Part shown: positions 58,839 through 64,000 of the stretch, in pieces
How the letters are laid out: every line of letters starts with the position of its first letter
Position numbering within the stretch: the first letter of the stretch is position 1
The notes under the pieces: model-generated
What the model was told of the DNA's origin: nothing
Seen by the model: only the letters and a program-made list of their open reading frames with translations
Database searches by the model: none
Made by a program: the position numbers and the translations under genes
DNA from: Bacteroidota bacterium
GTDB lineage: Bacteria > Bacteroidota > Bacteroidia > Chitinophagales > Saprospiraceae
Length of the DNA stretch: 64,000 nucleotides
Reading direction: 5' to 3'
Assembly: GCA_020160935.1 (NCBI GenBank)
Contig: JAIUPL010000007.1
Coordinates: 171,741-235,740 of the forward strand

Positions 58839-59618
58839 CAGCCTCCACACCAGTCCATTCTGCCAATTGTAAATACCCGGCGGCGCTGCGTCGGGAAGGC
58901 CGCGGTCGAGGCTGTAGGCAAAATCGGTGCTGAAACGCAGGTGTTTCCCTACCGGTAGTTCGAGCGACCACTCAGTGGAAAAACGGTAGTTGCGAAAATC
59001 GGCAAATGTGGGCTGCCAGTAAGTGGTGCCCTGCAATACGATACCGGTTTTGGGTTTGCGGACGGTAAGGGTGATGTAATTGCTCCAGCGATGCCAGTGT
59101 TTGCTGCCGTAGTTTTCAGTAAAATAATTCTGTTCGTACAGCCAGGCGCTGCCCAGATACAGGCGGCTGTTGGACGCGTATTGCAGGAAAAAACGCTGGC
59201 GCAGGCCCGTGCCGAACAGCGTTCTGTTGCGAATCAGCAGCAACTTATTGGTTTGTTGCTGGGTGTACACTTCCATCGATAAAGGCTTGAATAACTTGTA
59301 GTTATACCGCAAATGCGCGAAGGCGGCATTGGAAAAATCGCGGCCGCCAGCATTCAAAAAATCGGCGTTGAGCAGGAGCAGCCACACGTTGCGGCCATGT
59401 TTGTATTGCGCCCTCGATTCGGCGCGCAGCAGAATGGTTTGCTCTTTTACACGCGCCAGGGCAAAACTGCCTTTCAGTGCGCCGTACCAGCGCAGGGAGT
59501 CGTTGGTGCCGGTGATGCGCATTTCCTCGATGTTGACGATCTGGGCGCGCAGCAACGTGGCGCTGCAAAGCAGCAGAAGGACAAGGCTCGTCCTTCCCGA
59601 ATGGGATACAGTTTTCAT
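58836..59618 (-). CDS. DUF481/DUF2490-like outer membrane protein
   Basis: The 260-residue protein has a signal peptide (about 1-25, LVLLLLCSATLLRAQ) and a mature part of alternating beta strands with many aromatic residues, ending NWQNGLVWRL, as in a beta-barrel C-terminus. The strand pattern (FALARVKEQTILLRAESRAQYKH, RFFLQYASNSRLYLGSAWLYEQNYF) resembles DUF481/YdiY proteins; DUF2490 is an alternative. Function unknown; probably an outer-membrane barrel. It is single, followed by a repeat hairpin. Confidence 0.75.
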   Translation of the reverse strand: MKTVSHSGRTSLVLLLLCSATLLRAQIVNIEEMRITGTNDSLRWYGALKGSFALARVKEQTILLRAESRAQYKHGRNVWLLLLNADFLNAGGRDFSNAAFAHLRYNYKLFKPLSMEVYTQQQTNKLLLIRNRTLFGTGLRQRFFLQYASNSRLYLGSAWLYEQNYFTENYGSKHWHRWSNYITLTVRKPKTGIVLQGTTYWQPTFADFRNYRFSTEWSLELPVGKHLRFSTDFAYSLDRGLPDAAPPGIYNWQNGLVWRL

Positions 59619-59644
59619 TGGGGCAAAAATAGGTATCCTCTACA

Positions 59645-60178
59645 TTACAGCGCCTCGAATTCGGCCCGCGTGAGTCGCCACACATTCACCGGCTGCTCAA
59701 AATTCAGCCAGCCGGGTACGCCGATGTACGTGTCAAACAATTGAAAACCAACCTTTTGCAAGGTTTTGTTCGGCGCCGGGTTCAGCGCGTAGGGTTCGCA
59801 ATACAGCGTTTTCAGGTGCAGGTTGTTGAAATAAAAAGGCAGGCTGCGGCGCACCAGTTCGACGCCCATGCCACGGCGCCGAACGCCCGATTGCCAGAGG
59901 TGCAGGTGCATGTAGGCTTTTTCGCCGTATTCGATTTTGCTCACATTGGAATGGCCTACGGGCTCACCATCGGCTTCCCAGATGACGGCGTAGGACTGTT
60001 TTTCCTGATAGGATTGGCTGAGTTGTTTGGACAACATCTCTTCCCATTGCTCGCGGGCGGGCATTTTGGACAGGTCGACGCCCATACCGGTGAGGAAATC
60101 GGGCTCGGCGGTGGTCCAGTAAGCGATGAGGCGGTCGAGGTCGGATGCGCGGAGTTCGCGGACGGAGAGCGTAGGCAT
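59645..60178 (-). CDS. GNAT-family N-acetyltransferase (RimJ/RimL type)
   Basis: The 177-residue protein starts MPTLSVRELRASDLDRLIAYW, a RimJ/RimL-like beginning. Its acetyl-CoA motif is HLWQSGVRRRGMGVELVRRSL (about 94-114, RxxGxG-like RRRGMG), with a late ALNPAPNKTLQKVGFQLF segment where the Asn-x-x-x-x-x-x-GF pattern fits motif B. Predicted to acetylate the N-terminus of a protein or a small amine. It is cytoplasmic, and its start is well placed. Confidence 0.88.
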   Translation of the reverse strand: MPTLSVRELRASDLDRLIAYWTTAEPDFLTGMGVDLSKMPAREQWEEMLSKQLSQSYQEKQSYAVIWEADGEPVGHSNVSKIEYGEKAYMHLHLWQSGVRRRGMGVELVRRSLPFYFNNLHLKTLYCEPYALNPAPNKTLQKVGFQLFDTYIGVPGWLNFEQPVNVWRLTRAEFEAL

Positions 60179-60409
60179 GGCGTTCGTTTATTTCCTGCGA
60201 TGCTACGCGATTTTGTGGGAAATAGTTCCGCTTTGCCTGTAAAATATGAGAAACTGCCCTTTTTCGGCCATTTCACCCAAACAACAGCGCGTGGCGTTTT
60301 TCAACACCACGCGCAGAGATACGGCTGTCGCCTTCCATCATTTTGGAAGGTATTTGCCTTTCATCCCATGAAACATTGTTTTTCGTTTTGTCCCTGTGTT
60401 CGGGTACAC

Positions 60410-60523
60410 GTAGAGACAAGGCACGCCTTGTCTTTACTCTCCGTGCGGTATAAAAGAGACAAGGCACGCCTTGTCTCTACTCTCCGTGCGGTATAAAAGA
60501 GACAAGGCATGCCTTGTCTCTAC
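60410..60523. repeat. 43-bp repeat in three copies, each with AGACAAGGC palindrome
   Basis: Units start at 60412, 60455 and 60498 (period 43). Each has AGACAAGGC(AC/AT)GCCTTGTCT, a near-perfect 20-bp palindrome, often framed GTAGAGAC...GTCTCTAC, then CTCTCCGTGCGGTATAAA. The rest of the 60179-60409 gap shows no gene. Confidence 0.9.
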
Positions 60524-60607
60524 TCAAGGCGTTTGCTCTTCACGCGCCGGCCGATAAAACAGCGGCCCGAACAGAATCAGCGCAAGAATCAAATAGGAAA
60601 CACTCAT
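60524..60607 (-). CDS. Possible 27-residue membrane peptide
   Basis: ATG at 60607, TGA at 60524. The product begins MSVSYLILALILFGPLFYRP and ends AREEQTP: one membrane-spanning segment with a charged C-terminus, like KdpF-type small proteins. It starts 12 bases after the stop of the T9SS gene on the same strand. No homologue is known to me. Confidence 0.4.
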   Translation of the reverse strand: MSVSYLILALILFGPLFYRPAREEQTP

Positions 60608-60619
60608 GACCAAGGCGAT

Positions 60620-61879
60620 TTATTGAATGGTTAAGGTGCGGTACAGCCGTTGCGCGCCATTGTCTAATTGCACAGAATAGGTGCCGGGCGTGAGCGGGGA
60701 AAAATCGAGTTGGAGCAGGTTTTGTTCCTTTTCCAGCGCCTGGTTTTGGTGGATCATTAGCCGACCGAGGGCATCAAAAACGGAAATATTCAGGGCACCT
60801 TCTTTTGCTGCATAATAGTTCAGGCTGACCAGCCCGGCATGTGCGGGGTTGGGGTAAAGGGCTGCCTCGTCTTGTACGCCGCTCTGCATGATTACGGAGC
60901 GGACCTCCGAATATTCGAATTTTCCATCAAAATCCACCTGTTTGAGGCGGTAGTAGTTCATGCCGGGCTGCGGGCGCTCGTCGGTGTAGGCGTACGGTTG
61001 CTCCTCCTGTGTGGTACCGTGACCTGGCACAAAGGCGAGGCTTTGCCAGGTTCTGGCGTCGGTGCTGCGCTCGATGTCGAAGCCCTGGTTGTTGTGTTCG
61101 GAGGCGGTGTGCCAGGTGAGTAGGGCGGACTGTTCGGCATCCGCAATAGTGGCCCGGAAGTCTGTCAACTCGACAGGTAGCACCAGCCCACAAGCCGCCT
61201 CCACTTCTGCTACACTGTTACATCCAGATGCGAAACCGTTGCAACAAATATTGGCAATGCCGGAGGCTCCGAGATGATCGCAAACGGCCTGGACGTCGCA
61301 AGTGGACAGGAACTGATTTGCAATAATTTCAAGGTTGTTTATGCCAGAGATGGGATGGTCCAGTCCGCTTAGGTAGTAAAGTTCTTGATTAAAAGCAATG
61401 GATAAATCTCCATTGATAGAAGAGAGGTTATCTAGCCCATAGAGGCTGTATAAGTATTGATTTTCCCAGATTCTCAAATTCCCCCCAACAGAGAAGAGAT
61501 TGTTTAGCCCATCGAAGGTAAACAGGTATTGATGGCTTATCTGCAAATCGCCCCCAATGGAGGATAAGTTATTGAGCCCACTGAGGCTGTATAGGTTGTA
61601 AGCCTGTAAATACAAACTTCCCCCAATAGAGTTAAGTTGGTACAAGCCATAGAGGTTGTTAATATCAAAGCCGTTTATATATAAACTCCCTGTTATGATG
61701 GCACTATTGGAGTAGTATATTGAGAAGTTATCTACTTCATCCTGGGACTGCAGGTATACATCTCCGAACCATATCTGGGCAGCAGCAGGCCTACCCCAGC
61801 AGCAAGCGGCAACGACAATAAGCCAATGATAAGTCCAGCGTTGAACAAAAGAAAATGAAGTGTTGGTAAAGTTTCGCAT
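60620..61879 (-). CDS. T9SS-secreted protein with receptor-L/leucine-rich-like repeats
   Basis: The start is set at the ATG at 61879 (MRNFTNTSFSFVQRWTYHWL), giving 419 residues with a signal peptide (about 1-35, ending PAAAQ). Residues about 38-200 hold five or so repeats of 23-25 residues (SLYINGFDINNLYGLYQLNS, SLYLQAYNLYSLSGLNNLSS and so on) that resemble receptor L-domain repeats, with a Cys cluster after them (CDVQAVCDHL ... ANICCNGFASGCNS). A fibronectin-like segment beginning LPVELTDF (about 235) and a T9SS type A tail (about 345-419) complete it. It is probably a surface-displayed binding protein. Confidence 0.88.
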   Translation of the reverse strand: MRNFTNTSFSFVQRWTYHWLIVVAACCWGRPAAAQIWFGDVYLQSQDEVDNFSIYYSNSAIITGSLYINGFDINNLYGLYQLNSIGGSLYLQAYNLYSLSGLNNLSSIGGDLQISHQYLFTFDGLNNLFSVGGNLRIWENQYLYSLYGLDNLSSINGDLSIAFNQELYYLSGLDHPISGINNLEIIANQFLSTCDVQAVCDHLGASGIANICCNGFASGCNSVAEVEAACGLVLPVELTDFRATIADAEQSALLTWHTASEHNNQGFDIERSTDARTWQSLAFVPGHGTTQEEQPYAYTDERPQPGMNYYRLKQVDFDGKFEYSEVRSVIMQSGVQDEAALYPNPAHAGLVSLNYYAAKEGALNISVFDALGRLMIHQNQALEKEQNLLQLDFSPLTPGTYSVQLDNGAQRLYRTLTIQ

Positions 61880-62004
61880 AATGAAAAGAGTTATTAAGTG
61901 ACCGAAAACGTCACAAAAGTGGCCCACACCCAGTTCACAGGCGTGTCAACATGGGTACACCAGCGTCTCATTTCAGGGAATTTTCCAGTCTGTACGCAAT
62001 AATT

Positions 62005-63892
62005 TCAGACCTGCTCTTCCGAAGGCGACTTGCCGAACCTCTTTTTGTAGTTCAGGGAAAAGTGTTTCACCTGCTTCAGCCCGACGGAATAGGCCGCCGC
62101 TTTTACCGACGATACGGCGCGGGTTTCAAGCAGCAGGCGCGCTTTTTGAAAACGCGCTTCGTCTACGTATTCCGTCGGCGTGAGGCCGGTGAGGCGTTTC
62201 AACTGACGGAAAAGGGTCGACCTGCTCATGGCCATATCGTCGGCGAGTAGGTCGGCGGTTAAATCGTGGTAGGGAATACGGCGTTCTACCGTTTGTTCGA
62301 ATTGTTCCAACCAGGCCAGGTCGTCGGCGCTGAAGGCCATGGGTTCGTTGTCCTTTTCCGCAGAGTGGTTTTCTTTTGGCACGCTGCGCCGACCGGCATT
62401 TTGCAATAAATTGCTCACCCGGGCCAGGAGTTCTTCTTCTTCGAAAGGTTTCAGCAGGTAATCATCGACCCCGATGCGCAAGGCGCGCAACTTGTCGTGT
62501 AAATCGGCGCGGGCCGTGAGCATGACGACCGGGATAGAACGCCAGCGGTCGTCGCCTTTCAGCCGTTCGAGCAATTGAAAGCCGTCCATTTTCGGCATCA
62601 TCACGTCGGATACGATCAGATCCGGCTGGATCGCGTTGTTTTCCAGCAGCGCAAGTGCGGCAAGGCCGTTTTCGGCGGTTACCACTTCATAATGGGCCGA
62701 CAGGATCAGGCGGATATAATCGCGCAGGCTTTCATGGTCTTCCACCACCAGGATGCGGGGCGCATTGGGCGGCCAGGCAGGGGTTTCCAGGTGCGGTGCG
62801 GCTGAGGAGTTGCCATTTTTGGAAAATTCGGATAACATCTTCGCATCCGAATCGACGACTTTCTTTTTTGGAAATTCAAAGTAAAAATCGCTTCCGGCGC
62901 CGAGGCGGCTTTCTGCCCAAATGCGGCCGTTCAGCACCTGCGCCATTTCCCGGCACAAGGCCAGCCCGATGCCCGAGCCACCTTCCACGGGCGCGCCGGG
63001 TTGTGCGGTCTGGAAAAAGCGGTCGAACACGCGCGGCAGGTCGTCCGGATGAATGCCCCGGCCCGTGTCGGATACCAGAATTTGAACCATGCCATCGGCC
63101 TCCCGCACCTGCACCCGCACGTGCCCACCCGCATGCGCAGGTGTAAATTTCAGGGCGTTGGAAAGCAGGTTGTTCAGCACTTTTTCCACCTTGTCCGTAT
63201 CCAGCAGCACCTTGCATGATCGGGGTAAATGGTAGTCGAATTCAAACCCGATACCCAGTCTTTCGGCATGGCTTTGGAAAGAACCTGTAAGTCGATGCAG
63301 GAAGGGATACAGCAGCACCGGCGTTTCATGCACCAGCAGGGCGCCGGATTCGAGTTTGCTCAAATCGAGTATTTCATTGACAAGGCTCAGGAGGCGTTGT
63401 GCCTGCTGCCTGGCCACCGTAGCAAGGCCGCGTTCCTGGTTTTCGAGGCGCGGGTTTTTCAGGATCGTTCCGATCGGCCCCAGCATCAGGGTCAGGGGCG
63501 TGCGTAGTTCGTGTGCAACATTGGCGAAAAAACGGCTTTTTGCCTCGTCAAGCCGCTTCAATTCTTCGGTTTGATGCCGAATGGTGGCGGTCTGCCGCGT
63601 CACTTCCCGTTCCAGGCGCTCCTGTTCCAGCCGGTGCTGGCGAATGCGCCAGCGTATCCAACTCCAAACGCCGCAGGAAATCAGCAGCAGGCTGAGGGTG
63701 ATAAACCACCAGCGTAGATACACAGGCGGCAGCACCCGAATGCTGAAGGCCAGTTCGTTTTTTGCCCAGGCGCTGTTGGAAGCCTGGGCGCGTATCTGCA
63801 ACAGGTGCGTGCCGTACGACAAGCCCGAGAGCCTCAATACCGGCTCGTTCAGCACCTCCCAATCTGACGTGACGCCTTCCAGATACCAGTAG
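62005..63892 (-). CDS. Hybrid two-component regulator (HTCS-like), 5' end disrupted
   Basis: The frame is open up to a stop at 63919-63921, but the last kinase-like residues are HYWYLEGVTSDW, a Y_Y_Y domain beginning in the middle. The complete protein would have a long periplasmic propeller that is missing. Present, in order: the rest of Y_Y_Y (about 70 residues), a TM (VYLRWWFITLSLLLISCGVWSW), histidine kinase H-box AHELRTPLTL, N-box NNLLSNALKF, G-boxes DTGRGIHPDD and GSGIGLAL, a receiver domain (phospho-Asp in IVSDVMMPKMDG; Lys in LLKPFEEEE), and an AraC-type DNA-binding domain (DLLADDMAMSRSTLFRQLK). The GTG at 63855 is not a plausible true start. HTCS proteins sense oligosaccharides; the ligand is lost here. 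Confidence 0.85.
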
Positions 63893-64000
63893 TGTCGTCC
63901 GACATAAAGTTTTGGACGTTATTAGCGACAAAAAGATTTGGACGGGAATTAAGTTCTTTGACAGACTAAAGTAAGTAAAATGGCACAAGCATATCCACTT
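63893..64000 (+). mobile_element. Left end of a probable insertion sequence and start of its transposase
   Basis: From about 63893 the sequence (TGTCGTCCGACATAAAG) breaks the kinase frame. TTTTGGACG and ATTTGGACGGG form a direct repeat 22 bases apart, as in IS termini. An ATG at 63980 begins MAQAYPL on the plus strand and runs out of the window. The IS family cannot be fixed from seven codons. Confidence 0.5.

Overview
The window looks like chromosomal DNA from a member of the Bacteroidota, most likely the Saprospiria. Several lines of sequence evidence agree. There are secreted proteins with type IX secretion (T9SS) C-terminal sorting domains, a PorV/PorQ-type outer-membrane protein, a TonB-dependent receptor with a carboxypeptidase-like N-terminal domain, a fused alpha/beta 2-oxoacid dehydrogenase E1 and a hybrid two-component regulator. 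TAnnTTTG-type -7 promoter elements sit just upstream of many start codons, and Shine-Dalgarno sequences are scarce. No rRNA, tRNA or CRISPR array was recognised.

Layout. 1-3.3 kb: the end of a large surface protein, a PorV-like porin, greA behind two tandem intrinsic terminators, and a HIT hydrolase. 3.5-9.5 kb: fused 2-oxoacid dehydrogenase E1, a helical-repeat protein of unknown function and a surface lipoprotein. 9.6-14.9 kb: SNF2 helicase, DUF192 lipoprotein, a Fic AMP-transferase with a likely autoregulatory operator, and a stand-alone paaD. 15.5-23.5 kb: a 2161-residue T9SS adhesin and small proteins beside it. 24-33 kb: MarR regulator, esterase, TonB receptor, lipoprotein and RND exporter. 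33-39.6 kb: a T9SS protein and hisG-hisD-hisC behind a his leader peptide and attenuator. 40-49 kb: phosphohexomutase, pcm, an HTH/membrane-protein pair, rlmB, thyA, a BatA-like protein and an adenylate cyclase. 49-64 kb: serine hydrolase, AAA/DUF4143 ATPase, OmpA/TSP3 protein, subtilase, an L,D-transpeptidase-like protein, a three-helix membrane protein, a predicted outer-membrane protein, an acetyltransferase, a T9SS protein, and a hybrid kinase whose 5' part appears to be cut off by an insertion sequence at the right edge.

The most unusual property is not a gene. Most intergenic gaps are filled by tandem arrays of short units (mostly 7 bp, also 8-10 bp), often as two inverted arms forming hairpins of 100-400 bp. 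At about 18 genes the array starts at, or contains, the stop codon. For convergent pairs (for example 7614-7759 and 44200-44441) both genes run from their TAG straight into copies of the same unit. Other intergenic repeats are two covarying REP/MITE-like palindromes (14992-15140, 32993-33145), a conserved 117-122 bp core present twice (24021, 56221), a 47-bp tandem repeat and a 43-bp palindromic triplicate. These form a second layer of the genome that gene annotation does not explain.

Gene starts were moved downstream of the longest possible start wherever the extension was only translated array or where a -7 promoter element ruled it out.
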